Shown here: positions 37,191 to 48,899 of the stretch, piece by piece
Layout: each line of letters starts with the position of its first letter
Numbering within the stretch: the first letter of the stretch is position 1
Origin: Physcia stellaris
Lineage: Eukaryota > Ascomycota > Lecanoromycetes > Caliciales > Physciaceae
DNA: 64,000 bases
Assembly (NCBI GenBank): GCA_018902385.1
Contig: JABSSW010000080.1
Coordinates: forward strand, 1-64,000
Reading direction: 5' to 3'
Made by a program: the position numbers and the translations under genes
The notes under the pieces: generated by a model
Database searches by the model: none
Told to the model about the DNA's origin: nothing
The model's input: only the letters and a program-made list of their open reading frames with translations

Positions 37191-38005
37191 GGCGCGGCTG
37201 GTTTTCTTTTTAGAGGCTACCTCTGGCATTGGGGCTGCAAGGGTAGAAGCGTCACTGATAGCTTGTCTTATTTGTTCCTGGTACTGTTGGACAAACTCCC
37301 GGCTAATTGGCACGTTCCTTGAGCGACGTTGGCAGGTTCGGAATCATTGCGGGCTAGCAAATCGCGAGATCCGAATGGAACGGCCTTCATCCTCCCTAAC
37401 TCATCACTGGTCTTGCCACTGATCAAAGAGCTGGCAGAAGCAGTGTTGCCATCGGTGGACAGAGCGTGTAGGGAGCGACTATGCAGGGAAGTGGCGGACA
37501 CGGTGAAGATCGTGGCTGGCGAAGAGTTTCGTCTAGCACCCAATATCCATGACTGAACCACATCCAGGAGTCTCAAGAATCCCATCGGGGCAAGCAGCCA
37601 TCAGCATAGGATGTACTGATATAACTTCACTCTTTTTCGAAAATCCAAGACCTTTCCTTTCTGCGTCTTGTGATCATTGTTAAACAGCCATCTCCAACTC
37701 CGTTGGTCAAAAAGGCTGACATGGAACTTGAAGGTCAAGTGTTGAATCCCGGAGTGGTCACACCAGGTCCATTGTGAGACTTCCGAGCCCACCAGGCAGG
37801 AACCCAATGGGTCGGAACTGCCGTCTGCTCCATACGGTCCACCGTAAGCGGAACCGTTAGGCGCATCGGAGGTTGAAGGGCCATTTCCTCAAAAAGGATT
37901 GGTAGCCGCGTGCTTGTTGTAGTCTTGTCATGGGTACCGTAGGAAGGCTAAGGAGAGAATCCGATGAAAAGGCCGCTTCAGCGGTACGGCTGTCGAATGG
38001 TCGGC

Positions 38006-38395
38006 CGGATTGACCACCGATGGTCTGGTTATAGCCAAGGGGCATACCCTAGCTGCCGTGGTCGACACTCCAGCGGACGACGATCTCGCCCAACCACTTC
38101 TTTTCAATGACAATCTCCTGGGAGTTGTCTTTTCGGGATTTCGTAACGGGCCGCGAATTGACCACCAACGGTCTGGTTATAGCCGAGGGGCATACCCTGG
38201 CTGTCGAATGGTCCGCCGGATTGACCACCGATGGTCTGGTCATAGCCAAGGGGCATACCCTGGCTGCCATCATCGACACTCCAAAGGATGATCTCGCCCA
38301 ACCACTTCTTTTCAACGAGGATCTCCTGGAGGTTGTGTTTTCGAGGTTTCATAACGGTCTCCAGATCGACCACCGATGTCTGGTTGCAGCCAAGG
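38006..38395 (-). repeat. Four-copy degenerate repeat within the ARP-like fragments
   Basis: The core 'gaccaccgatggtctggttatagccaaggggcataccctggctg' recurs at about 38010, 38155, 38220 and, partially, 38365. The first and third copies extend through 'gatctcgcccaaccacttcttttcaa'. Minus-strand reading gives QGMPLGYNQTIGGQSGGPFD. Copies differ by mixed substitutions, not the CpT/CpC pattern seen in the AT-rich block. Confidence 0.7.
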
Positions 38396-38984
38396 AGGCA
38401 GAGAATGATGTGCGGTAGAAGATGTATAATAAGAGAGCTAAGAGGTGATGATATGCATATGGTGGAGACAAAGCATATCCGAAGGGCAGATTATCTCTCG
38501 CTGACATTACCATAGCACTCGCCTCGACTCAGCGCCAATTGCAGGAGTTGTAGCTGACCATTGATCGTGCATTGACTGACACTGCTTTGCCCGAAATTCG
38601 ACATAGGAGGGTACCCACCAATTGGAGCCCCGAGATCTGAAGGTAAAGCGAACGTGCTGGGATGCGATTTGCCAAGTGCTTAGACAGACGGTGCTACACA
38701 ACGAAGAAGAATGTCATTCTGCACCTTCGCTGGCAAGTTGAGGGCTGCTCCAATGGCCTTTTGACTGAGATCTGTCTCTCAGTAGAGGGCACTGGACTTC
38801 TTTGCTTTATTCCGAAGGCACCGTGTCCTTGGCCATCGTAACCACCAGAGCCGGCCGAGTCCTCCTGCTGCCGCTGCAAAAGGTTGCGGTCCATCGAGTG
38901 ACTCAAAGCTTTACCTAGCTTCAAGAGATGTTGTCTTTGCGCATTGGCAACAATGACAATCGAGTCTTGGTTCGTTTCTTGAAG

Positions 38985-39316
38985 GGGCCGCCACCACACA
39001 CCCATGGGGTGGCGGCGCTGATCTGGCGCATCGAGAGTTGGGTTGGTTCAAGCAGGTATTGTTGGCTCCACTGATTTCTAGTCTCCAATTTCCAAGGTAA
39101 GAACCACGAAGCCCTCTCGAGCGACGGAGCCAACCCCAGATGCGGGAATAGAACACTCTGTTTCAATACCCTATCCAGCTCGAAAATACTGCTGATTGTC
39201 AACATCTTCAACTCCGTTGAGACAGACAAGTGTCGCGGGACTACTTTCCCACAAGCTCTGTGGATTTGATCATGAGCAGGCCGCCACCACCCACCCATGG
39301 GGTGGCGGCGCTGGTC
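38985..39316. repeat. Pair of hairpin-forming direct repeats
   Basis: The sequences 'ggccgccaccacacacccatggggtggcggcgctg' (38985-39019) and 'ggccgccaccacccacccatggggtggcggcgctg' (39279-39313) are nearly identical. Each contains the inverted arms GCCGCCACC and GGTGGCGGC, so each could fold into a 9-bp stem. Their role is unknown. Confidence 0.6.
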
Positions 39317-41740
39317 CCGGAGAAACTTAGAATCGAAATGAAAAGACCGTAGAAGTTAGAACCTGCGTCTTGATTCAACTTACATTCCGATTCATTAGTG
39401 GTCCTTCGTCATTGTGGGATGAATATCCGCGGATGGCATTCCTTCCTGGGAAGTGCGATTGCCAAAAATCTGAGATTTTCCGCAGTTGTTACTTGCCAGA
39501 ATCGGCGGTCCTAAAGATGTCTCAGAAGTCCTTGTTCCCCTGGTGCCTGCTAGCTTTATGCGAGGTTTACGGAGATGGCACCAAAGCAGATCGCCAGCGA
39601 TCGAGAATGTTTGACGGGCGTTCTCATTACTGGAATACTTTGTAGGTGTCATATATTTTCCCTTATTTGCTCTTCAGCTTTGGATTTCAAGTCTTCCTTA
39701 ACTGCCTTCGTTCACTTGTGGGACTTGGGTCCAGCCCAAATCGCCTAATATTAGGTGGCCCGAGAGGACTAAAAACGAGACGTCTGGTGCTACTATTAGA
39801 GCAGCAGTACTCGGTAGTATTGTCCAAGGTCGAGACCACAGCAGGTATAATAATTATGTGTCATCCGAGAAGTCAAACAACCTCGTTGGTGCCAATCCCA
39901 CCGCTCATGGGGAAGGCCTGCTCCGGTAATCGCGAGTCTGTGTTGAAAAGTTTTCAGTATAGACGAGAGAAGGCTAGCGCTCGGTATCTGTATGGTCGAC
40001 AATACCGATTCACAGCAACAGAGTGGCAAATCCATAAAGCATCGTAATCGGTGCTATCCACACCAGTTGTCCGAGCAGTCCTTGAAGGTATGACGCTTTC
40101 TATGGTCGACTGCTTTGTAGCCGGGACGGACGAGGACTACAATCTTGCATTGCGTGTACTGCAGCTCTCGAGTTTCTCCCGTCACGCCATACGGACGAGG
40201 ACTACAATCTTGCATTGCGTGTACTGCAGCTCTCGAGCTTCTCCCGTCACGCCATCTTGGCCTTTCCTTTGGGATTCGACTGCGATGCTTGTCAGCGACG
40301 ACTTTCCGTGCGTTCTGCCGGCTGGCTCACCGAAATCCCACTGAGACTGAGAGATCAATGATAACCTCCGGATCAAGCTTGCCGATACAGTACTCTTCCG
40401 GAAAAGCCCCGGGACCAGCGGTCTAATCTGGCTAGGCAAATGGACCGAGTCCATCTTGCACCTTTTCGCGGATTACTTCTGTGAATATCAGCGAGGACGT
40501 CCAAGTTAGTCAGATCTCTCTGCGTACTGACCTCCCATACGCAATCAGCCTTCACCGCCAACGGACGGCTTGAGCTCGACATATTGAGTGCGTCGAGCAT
40601 CTGGTATAAAAATAAAACTAAATATGACCTCCTATTTATCCAGGAGACATGCCATTTCCGACAGTGCAAGCCTGCAGTGTCGTCTCTGCATCTGCATCCC
40701 TGTCTAGCATGGCGAGGGCGACAGGCGTGTTACTGCATCTCTCGAGTTTCGCCTGGAGAGCCGCCGTTGATGTGAAGTGCAGGAAGAGAGCGTGGGCTGG
40801 AATTTGATCCGTGGTCTGGAGAAGCGCTCTGTCAGCAAGAATGCCTATATTATCAGACGATCGGAGGATACAAACCTGTCATACGCAACCCACACCACAG
40901 GCTGCCGTAGATGGTCGTTGAAATTGTTGTTTGCTGGCAACCATTGCTTTCGGTCTTTTGTGGGGAATGCGTGCCAGCGCAACCTCCAAGCGAAGTACAT
41001 GGCAGAATTCTTGACGACAGAAGAGGCTGTTGCTGGCGTTCTTCCTCGAAGCGGGCAATGGCGCCAACTTCGGCTTGGTAAGACGGTATTGTTCCACTTC
41101 ATGGTGCGCCGAGCATTGTAGCGGTTATCTGATCAGGACCAAAACCATCTGGATTCTATGGCCGCAGGCTAAGCCTTAGTCTACTGGACGACCAGGGCGC
41201 TGTCGAAGCTCGATTTTGATGCCGGTGACATAAGTCGCGGTTCCATCGTTATCAAGCTTTTGGCTCATTGTAGTCTCAGCGGCTTCTCCGTCTTTCAGGA
41301 TTTTATCCAGACTTAGCAAGAGTGTGACTGTAAATGTGTCGGGCATCTCCTGCATAACCACATGTGGTTGGCCTCCATGACAGCGTAGGCACCACAGCCA
41401 TCGGTTGTTGCTCTACGGGAGTCGCTCGAGGTCTCGGATATTCGGTCTGGGATGTTCATCCGGAAAAAAGCAAAGTCTTTGCCGCTTTATGCAAAAGAGC
41501 ACCTTTCAGAGCCAGCTACTGCTCTTGCCGAGTAGTTACCAGACTCAGCGACTGACGTTCGGGTCTATCTGGAGTCAGGCATGCTGAGTGTTGCTGACTC
41601 TGCAGACGACGTACCTCGATCCCCGGATTACTCGTCGACTCCCGTTTCCTGAGAACTCGCATCCATATCCTCTTGACCTGCCCGGATACTCATCTTGCTA
41701 ACTTCTTCATGAGGATGGTGAGAGTCTCGTACTGCCCATC
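39317..41740. other. Gene-poor mosaic stretch
   Basis: This 2.4-kb stretch has normal GC and only short open frames on both strands. Other than the 65-bp duplication at 40126-40255 I recognise nothing. It may hold further decayed pieces of the RNA-binding-protein genes found on either side. Confidence 0.4.
40126..40255. repeat. Near-perfect tandem duplication of 65 bp
   Basis: Units 40126-40190 and 40191-40255 run 'acggacgagg...cacgccat' and differ at a single position (gagtttctc against gagcttctc). The duplication is therefore very recent, or the junction should be checked as an assembly artefact. Confidence 0.9.
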
Positions 41741-41817
41741 TATGCAAGCAGTCTAAGTACGGTATCTTCAGAGGCATTAAGGACTTGGCAACGAGTCAGA
41801 CAAAGTAAATATTGATA

Positions 41818-41927
41818 TTCCTCCTCTCCTTCTTCTTCCTTTCCTTTCCTCTTTTTTTCTTCTTCTTTTTCTTTCTTTTTCTTTTTACTATTCTTCTTTT
41901 CCTCCTCCTCCTCCTCCTTCTTCCTAT
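41818..41927. repeat. Homopyrimidine tract of about 110 bp
   Basis: An almost uninterrupted run of C and T (ctcctctccttcttcttcc and similar) breaks only at an 'actat' near 41,888. On the minus strand it would encode a Lys/Glu-rich run. Such tracts can form triplex DNA and promote replication slippage. Confidence 0.8.
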
Positions 41928-42064
41928 TCAGACCAGTGTTGTTGGGTAGCGATGATTCCGGCGGCCGTCTCAGCTGAAAAGCTCCGTCCTTGCTACGGAC
42001 TCGTTGTCTCGCTGTATCAAGCTTGATATCCAGCGAGGCGCCAGAAGTTATGAAGTCACTGGTC

Positions 42065-43665
42065 GCAAGTACCATGCCCATACCGCCTGGGCCACCCGCA
42101 CCACTTTGTTCTTCGGGCTCGCCGTTGTGCACATCCATTGGATCATTGGCCATTGCACGGACTGTTTTGGCAAACAACGTCAGTTGGTTGACCAAATAAG
42201 AGATTGGTGTATGGACTTACACAGCTGTTGATATACGCATGGACCAATTACCGCACTAAACTCCCTGCATCTCCGCTAGAGCGCGTTGGGATTCCTGAGA
42301 CCTTCTCACATCCAGCGATTCTCGCCGTGTTGATTGCCTTCGTTGGAGGAACATGCGGGAGCAGACCGTTCGAGAAAGCTACTTGGTGTTCGCTTGAAGT
42401 CACAGTCTTAACTTCGTTGTGCTGTTCGGGGTCGCGAATACTCTTGACCACCCCTCCTTTGCGTCGTCGACCTCGAAGAAGACGGTTGGTGCAGGCTCAA
42501 AACACCAGAATCTTTGTACAGAGATATGGAGGAAGAACCCAGCATTATCATGCCCATAACGCCTGGGCCGCCGACGACATCTTGTGCCTTGGAGTTGTCG
42601 TTGATACTAGTGCCCATGCAGCCTGGGCTGGGCCGCCGGAACCACTCTGTTCTTTGGCATTGCTATTGATACACGTGCCCATGCCGCCTGGGCTGGGCTG
42701 CCAGACCACTTTGTTCTCTGGGGTCGCCGTTGGTACAAAGATATTCCAACACTTTGGTTGTTGAAACGCGGCTACAGACTGGCAGCGCCCAAAACAAGGT
42801 TCACTGCTCGAGGTTCGACATTGAGCATTACTTGGTGACACTCGCAATCTCTCAGGATAGGATCGAGCTCGCGTGGTGGTGGAATTCGTTGATGTAATGA
42901 GCTTGATTGCTAGCGCTCTTCGAACTGCGTCGTCATCTCGGGATCGTACTGCCCTGGTTCATGCGGTGGAAGGCGTGCTCGAAGTACAAATACCCATACC
43001 ACTGGGCCGTTGCTGAGAGATCAGTCTACCCGACTTCTCGGATTTGGCTGTGTGAGCTTCTGGGTATGTGGATTCTTAACCTTCTGGACCTCATCGAACA
43101 TAATTCTCCGGAAGACCCGAGGGAAATAATAGATGCATAGACTGCTTCTCGTCCTACTCTATATATCTATCCAAACCATCGCCGACAGAGACGTCCGCAT
43201 GGCCCATCGGTATAACGAGCTTCGTGGCACCACTCTTGTTCTTTGGGATTGCGGTTGATATACGCATTGGCCGGTTGCCACAGTAGACTCTCTGCATCTC
43301 CGATAGGGCGCGTTGCTGCTCGCTTTCGTTTAATTCATGGGTTGAGAGCATGCCTGTACCGCCTGGGCTGCCGGCATCACTCTTGTTCCTTGGGGTTGCC
43401 GTTGATATACGCATTGGCCGATTTCCCCAATAGACTCCTTGGTCGGAGTCCTCCATATCATTGGATTTACGCTGTGGAAGAAAGAGAGAGAAAGAACGAA
43501 AGAAAGAGAAATTCCAGAGTTCAGGGCTCGGTGTCGTTTCTCCAGATGTCCCACCGTCGGCCCATTGATATAACGAGCTTCTTGGCACCACTCTTGTTTT
43601 TTGGTGTTGCGGTTGATATACGCATTGGCCGGTTTCCGCAATAGACTCCTTGGTCGGAGTACTCC
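42065..43665 (-). repeat. RRM2-end/linker repeat units, downstream group
   Basis: About six units of 'cccatgccgcctgggccgccggcaccactctgttcttt' followed by 'ggcgttgccgttgatatacgcattggccg' and variants occur near 42,068, 42,550, 42,605, 42,670, 43,200, 43,350 and 43,570. They correspond to the GGPGGMGM linker and NRPMRISTATPKN segment on the minus strand. Divergence between units varies widely. Confidence 0.65.
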
Positions 43666-44339
43666 ATATCGTTGAATACAGACTAGGAGAAGAAAGAAAG
43701 AAAATCCCAGAGTTCACGGCTCGGTGTGGTTTCTCCAGATGTCGCTCCGCCAAGCGTCCAATGCCCAGCACTAGTCGAAGGTCGCTGATAGCGCTTCGTT
43801 TTCCCGCTCCGCAGCTGCGGTCGTCGGGTTTGCTTTCTGACTCGGGGCCTGACCGCTCGCAGACTTCCAGAAAGGCATGTTGGATCTTACTACTCCCGCT
43901 CTAGAGGAGACTTGCGTTGTTCATCGCCTTCGTCGTCGGAAAGATGCTGTTTCGGGTCCTAAGCACCATATGGCGCTGTACAAATTGAACAAACACGCAG
44001 CCCTTGATATAGAGACAGATGAAGAGAGGAGTTTGGCTGCCTATGTAGACGGTGTCAAGCCCTTAGAGCAGGCCCGATGAAGCGAGCAGGATGTGGGATG
44101 GATCAGTCGGTTGAAGTGTGCAGTGGGAAGCTATCTCCTGCAATTTCGTCTCAGCTGCTTCAGCACCCTGGTCCAGGCAGTCGCGGATCTTAACGTAAGT
44201 GATCTCACCAAATCCGTGGAAGAAAGAGCGCAGATCGTTCTGAGTTGTGAAACGAGTATCTCTTGAGCGAGCTGCTGAGAATACTGCACGCCACAAAGCC
44301 AAGAGATGATGTTGTCGAGATGAATAAAACGGCCCACTC

Positions 44340-46070
44340 GCTGCCGTTCACCGTAGTAGCCAACCGGTGGGGTTCCCATATACATTCAGCGGACGAACAG
44401 CTACAGATTACCATAGCACAAAATGTAATACTCTTTCCCCCGCTCCTGGACCAGGGAATGCCTCATTGGCTGCGATGCACCGTTGTAGCCAACGGGTGGG
44501 GTTCCCACATACATCCCCACGGGCGCTCCATTTGAAAGCTGTCAAGCTGAATCTCTATTCCCTTGGACTTAGTAAGGAATCTCTAGGAGCAGTGAAACTG
44601 GCTCATCGGCTGCGGTGCGCCGTTGTAGTCAACGGGCTGGGTCCCCATATACATCCCTACGGGAGCTCCTGGACCAGGAAGAGTATTTCTCGAGCCAGCT
44701 GTCAAGTCATACTGTACGCCACACACCTTATACATCTCCACGGGCACTCCAGGACCAGTGGACTGGTTCATAGGCTGCGGTGCACCGTAGTAGCCAACGG
44801 GTGGGCGGACCCATATACATCCCCACGGTCGCCCGGACCTGTGAATTGATTCATGGGCTGTAGCGCACCGTAGTAGCCAACGGGTGGGCGGACCCATATA
44901 CGCGAGTGCTGTAGATGAATAGTGGATGGAGATGATTGACTTCTTGTGCAGATTGAGAGTTCCCGAAGTCCAGTGAGAACGTTCTGGATCAGTGAATTGG
45001 TTCATCGGCTGCCATGCGCCTTTGATTCATTGATAGGCTTGACTGCGCTTGACGTTGTTGAGCGCTCTGGAGTTCTTCATGACATTGTCGGGCGATCTGA
45101 TCCAGTGAAGTCAACGACTGGGTTTCCCATATACATCCCCACAGGCGCTCCTGGATCAGTGAACTGGTTGATGGGCTGCGGTACGCCGTAGTAGCCAACG
45201 GGTGGGTTCCCATATACATCCCACGGGCGCTCCTGGATAAGTGAACTGATTCATTGGCTGCGGTGCGCCGCATTGCGACATTCAAAGGCTCAGACTTGTC
45301 GTCTTTTGAGAATATCGTCAGGAGAGCTGTCTTGAGGCGTCCATTCGGATTGAGAATTATTTCGGTACTGCGTAGCCAGCCGGATGGTTTCCCATATACA
45401 TCCCCACGGGCGCTCCTGGATCAGTGAACTAATTCATTAGCTGCAGTGTGCCGTGGTAACTAACGGGTGCGATCTCCATGCGGCTTGATCTAAGTCGAGA
45501 GACCTCGAGCATGAGGCATCAGTGAACTGGTTCATCGGCTGCGGTGTGCTGTAGTAGCCAACGGGTGGGTTCCCATATACATCCTACGGACGCTCCAAGA
45601 CCAGTGAACTGATTCATCGGCCGGTGCCCCATAGTAGCCCACGGGCGGGTTTCCCATATACATCCCCACGGGCGCCCCGGGACCAATGAATTGGTTCATG
45701 GGTTGGTGCCCCGTAGTAGCCAACGGGTGGATTCCCATATACATCCCACGGGCGCTCCAGGACCCGCGAAATAGCAGGAATAGAATACGAAATTGTATTC
45801 CGCCAATTTGCGACCAAGTCTTTTCCAGACTGTGATAACGGCCACGATGATCGCCACAAGACCAAACACTATCATTTAAACGTTATTGGCTCATCGGTCG
45901 GTGCGCCGTAGTAGCCAACGGGCAGGATTCCCATATACATCCCCACGGGCGGGTTTCCCATATACATCCCCACAGGCGGGTTTCCCATATACATCCCTAC
46001 GGGCGCCCGGGGACCCATGAATTGGTTCACGGGTCGGTGCCCCATAGTAGCCAACGGGTGGGTAGGCGCT
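44340..46070 (-). repeat. PVGYYGAP/PVGMYMG-coding repeat array
   Basis: More than ten degenerate copies of 'ggctgcggtgcgccgtagtagccaacgggtgggttcccatatacatccccacgggcgctcctggaccagtgaactggttcat' fill this stretch. On the minus strand the unit reads PMNQFTDPGAPVGMYMGNPPVGYYGAPQ. Three short back-to-back copies of the GMYMGNPPV part occur near 45,935-46,005. The unit corresponds to the linker before RRM3 of Csx1-like proteins, greatly multiplied. Confidence 0.75.
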
Positions 46071-46365
46071 GTCTCAGATGATGAGATGATCAAAAGGGAT
46101 GAGAAGGCGTCAAGGCGACAAGCTCGCGTTGGTCCATCTCGGAAGTAGATGAGCTTAAAAGATGAAAGAGATTGATGTTACGCCTACGACGCTCTCCAGA
46201 GATCTCCATTCAATCTTTGCGGTGAAGTCTGCAGGATATAGCTCGCCTCTCTCCGCCTTTGGGATGCGTGATTGCCGGATTTCATTGGTAAATCGGTAAT
46301 CCAGCCATCAATCGTTCCGTATAGAAGGATCAGATCCCAGCGGGGGCTCCTGGACCTCCGCCAGG

Positions 46366-47520
46366 AGGCATGCCCATGCCGCCTGGGCCGCCGGCACCAC
46401 ATTGTTTTTTGGCGTTGCCGTTGATACACGCATGGCCGATTTCCGCAATACTCCTTACATCTTCGATCAGCGAATCGATGAAAGGCGATATCAATGATCG
46501 TCAAAAAATGCAGTATTGTCTTTCCCCGAGGTCGTTCGAGCCCGTGTGCATCATTGGGCTTTTCAGAAGTCCGGAGGACGCAATGGATGCGCGTTGCTGG
46601 TCGCCTCGGTCAAACACCGTAGGGGTGGTGGTCGTGATCGTGATCATGCTTATGCTGCTTGGTCCGCCGGCATCACTCTTGTTCTTTGGCGTTGCTGCCC
46701 CCCCCGGCACGTTCTTCGGGGTTGCGGTTATACGCATGGCCGATTACCACAGTAATACCGTATGGGTCGTGGTCGTGATCGTGATCATGCTTATACTGCT
46801 TGGGCCGCCGGCATCACTCTTGTTCTTTGGCGTTGCCGGCCCCCAACGGCACGTTTTTTGGCGTTGCCGTTATACGCATGGCCGATTACCACAGTACTCC
46901 TTGCATCTCCGAGTATAGTTGAGATTGTAGAAACGAGATTGAGTGAGTAAGGATTAAAATAAAAAGATCAGGTAGACCTTGAGCCGGGCGTTGCTGATCG
47001 CTTTCGTTGAGAAAGCAAGGCCCAAAACACCAAGGGTTTTGTACATAGCAATGAAGGAAGTACGCAGCACTAACACCATGCCCATGCCGCCTGGGCCGCC
47101 GGCACCACGTTGTTTTTTGGCGTTGCCGTTGGTATACGCATTGGCCGATTTCCGCAGTAGACTCTCTGCATCTCCGACAGTGCGCGTTGCTGATCCCTTT
47201 CGTGGGCAAAGCAAGGTCCAAAACACCAAGGGTTTTGTACATAGCAATGAAGGAAGTACGCAGCACCAGCACGATGCCCATACCGCCTGGGCCGCCGGCA
47301 CCACGTTGTTTTTTGGCGTTGCCGTTGATATAGGCATGGGCTAATTGCTGGATCCATCTGCTCTGGAGGATGTTGAAGAGATCCAGCTGTGCGGTCACGA
47401 CAGGGACTCCGGCTAGGACCTAGAACTTCGCGAGCTCCTGACGCAGCGAGAGCAGGCTGCCGGCCGATTTCCGCAGCAGACTCCCTCCTCCGATAGAGCG
47501 CGTTGCTGATCGTCCCCGGC
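46366..47520 (-). repeat. RRM2-end/linker repeat units, upstream group
   Basis: At least five copies of 'atgcccatgccgcctgggccgccggcaccacgttgttttttggcgttgccgttg' plus 'atacgcatggccgatttccgcagtagactccttgcatctccga' occur near 46,366, 46,655, 46,795, 47,080 and 47,275. Two of them share a long flank, 'aaagcaaggcccaaaacaccaagggttttgtacatagcaatgaagg'. The 46,366 copy is best preserved for the Gly-rich frame (GAGGPGGMGMPPGGGPGAP on minus). Confidence 0.7.
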
Positions 47521-47944
47521 TGAGAATCGAACGAAACCAGCCGCACGACGTACCTCTGCCGTGAAAAACGTATTGGTTGCGCGAGCTATTGACTCATTGC
47601 ACTAGATAGCAGCCAAGGGGAGAGGAAAGGCGGCGATGTCCTGCACGGATTCATGGATTTTTCGGAGACCATCTCCTTGACAGAAGAGCCAATGACAGAT
47701 ATTTCTGTTCAGTCGGTGCTCCTTGCTGTAAAGCCTCCGTTACACTTTCCGCCTGGGCCGCCGGCACCACTCTGTTTTTCGGGGTTGCCGTTGATATACG
47801 CACGGAAGAAATCGTGTAAGATGTGGGCGTTGCTTCATGGTATAAAGGCGCTCAGATTGCGGCGTCTATATGATCTTTCCTTCGTGATCTGTTGCAATCA
47901 GGAGCCGGTATTGTGGCAGCGCCAGGCTTGGATGTATTGGGGCT

Positions 47945-48730
47945 GATTGCCGCAGTAGACTCCTTGCATCTCCGATAGCGCGTTGCTGATCGCCTTCGTC
48001 TGAGAAGCGAACACACCGCAGTATACTCCCTGCATCTCCGATAGTGCGCGTTGCTGATCGCCTTCGTCCGAGATGGGGCTCACTTATAACGAGGCGCGCT
48101 TGCCAGTAATCCATCAGCTCGCCGGGCGTCCAGTTGCAGTCTGTCTTCATGCTAGCGACCTTGAGGGACTGCTCCTGTGCCGGCTGGACCCCAGCAGCGT
48201 CCAATAAAATAAAGGGAGGCCCCGAGTTTTGAAGAGGTCCTGACCCACGATTACGCTGCAACTACTCGTACGTCAGTAGACCTTCGTCAGGAAAGAGCTG
48301 CTTGCTTACCCAAAACTTCTCTGGCATTGGACCATTTGTCGTCGAAGAGCCATCAGGACAGCTCGCAGGGGCCGAATCCCGCAATAGACTCCTTCATCTC
48401 CGATAGTGCGCGTTGCTGATCGCTTTCGTCTGAGAAGCGAACGACTCCCTGCATCTCCGATAGGGCGCTTTGCTGCTCGCCTTCGTCTGAGAAGCGAACA
48501 AAACCACGCCTTGCATCTCCGATAGTGCGCGTTGCTGGTCGCCTTCTTCTGAGAAGCGAACGACTCCCTGCATCTCCGATAGGGCACTTTGCTGCTCGCC
48601 TTCGTCTGAGAAGCGAACGACTCCCTGCATCTCCAATAGGGCGCTTTGCTGATCGCCTTCGTCTGAGAATCGAACGAAACCTCCCTGCATCTCCGATAGT
48701 GCGCGTTGCTGATCGCCCTCGTTGTCCGCA
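47945..48730 (-). repeat. Array of about 60-bp RRM2-end units
   Basis: Six consecutive units of 57-63 bp at 48,388, 48,444, 48,507, 48,563, 48,620 and 48,682 have the form 'actccctgcatctccgatagtgcgcgttgctgatcgccttcgtctgagaagcgaac'. Two to three more lie at 47,955-48,080. The minus strand reads RFSDEGDQQRALSEMQGV per unit, the last part of an RRM. Unit lengths vary, so the array does not keep one frame. Confidence 0.8.
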
Positions 48731-48899
48731 CAGGAGTAAGCGACAATATTCTCATACTCTGCGCGATCGTGCCCGAACAGAGGAGCCACAAGAAGCGGAA
48801 CAAACCAAATATTGAATGTGATATTCTTCGTCCATCGATGTGCCGTACATCATACCCTCTATCTAAACTCTTGAGCGCCTCGCTTGAGTGATCTCTAGG

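Larger units (their letters stand above)
36905..39000 (-). pseudogene. Fragments of the 3' part of a RanBP2-type zinc-finger (ARP-like) protein gene
   Basis: Minus-strand pieces appear in the order expected of the protein's C-terminal region: SGGYDGQGHGAFGI near 38.8 kb, GGQSGRPFDSRTAEAAFSS near 37.95-38.04 kb, APNGSASGGPYGAIDG near 37.0 kb, then FAFLSSGLGSLTMNDDG. From memory, ARP-like proteins end with Gly/Tyr-rich sequence, a FDSRAAEAAF-like motif and a DPFAFLSSGLGSL-like motif. The frame is broken many times and units are locally duplicated, so this is not a working gene. The 5' part of the same kind of gene appears on the other strand at 55-56 kb. Confidence 0.6.
41990..48730 (-). pseudogene. 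Expanded and broken copies of a Csx1/Nam8-like three-RRM protein gene
   Basis: On the minus strand, repeated fragments read RFSDEGDQQRALSEMQGV and YCGNRPMRISTATPKN (end of RRM2), AGGPGGMGM (linker), PVGYYGAPQPMNQFTDP (linker before RRM3), ELRSFFHGFGEITYVKI-like sequence at about 44,187-44,236 (start of RRM3) and CVFVQFVQRH at about 43,963-44,004 (RRM3 RNP1). These match the conserved sequence of Pezizomycotina Csx1/Nam8/TIA-1-type RNA-binding proteins as I know it. From 48.7 down to 43.9 kb the pieces follow protein order, but each is amplified several to many times and the frame is broken throughout. More RRM2-end and linker copies follow at 43.7-42.0 kb. It cannot encode a normal Csx1 protein as read. 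Confidence 0.7.

Noticed and set aside
42204-42764. 186-codon plus-strand open frame
   Set aside because: It is the antisense of the Csx1-linker repeats. The minus strand carries the recognisable sequence.
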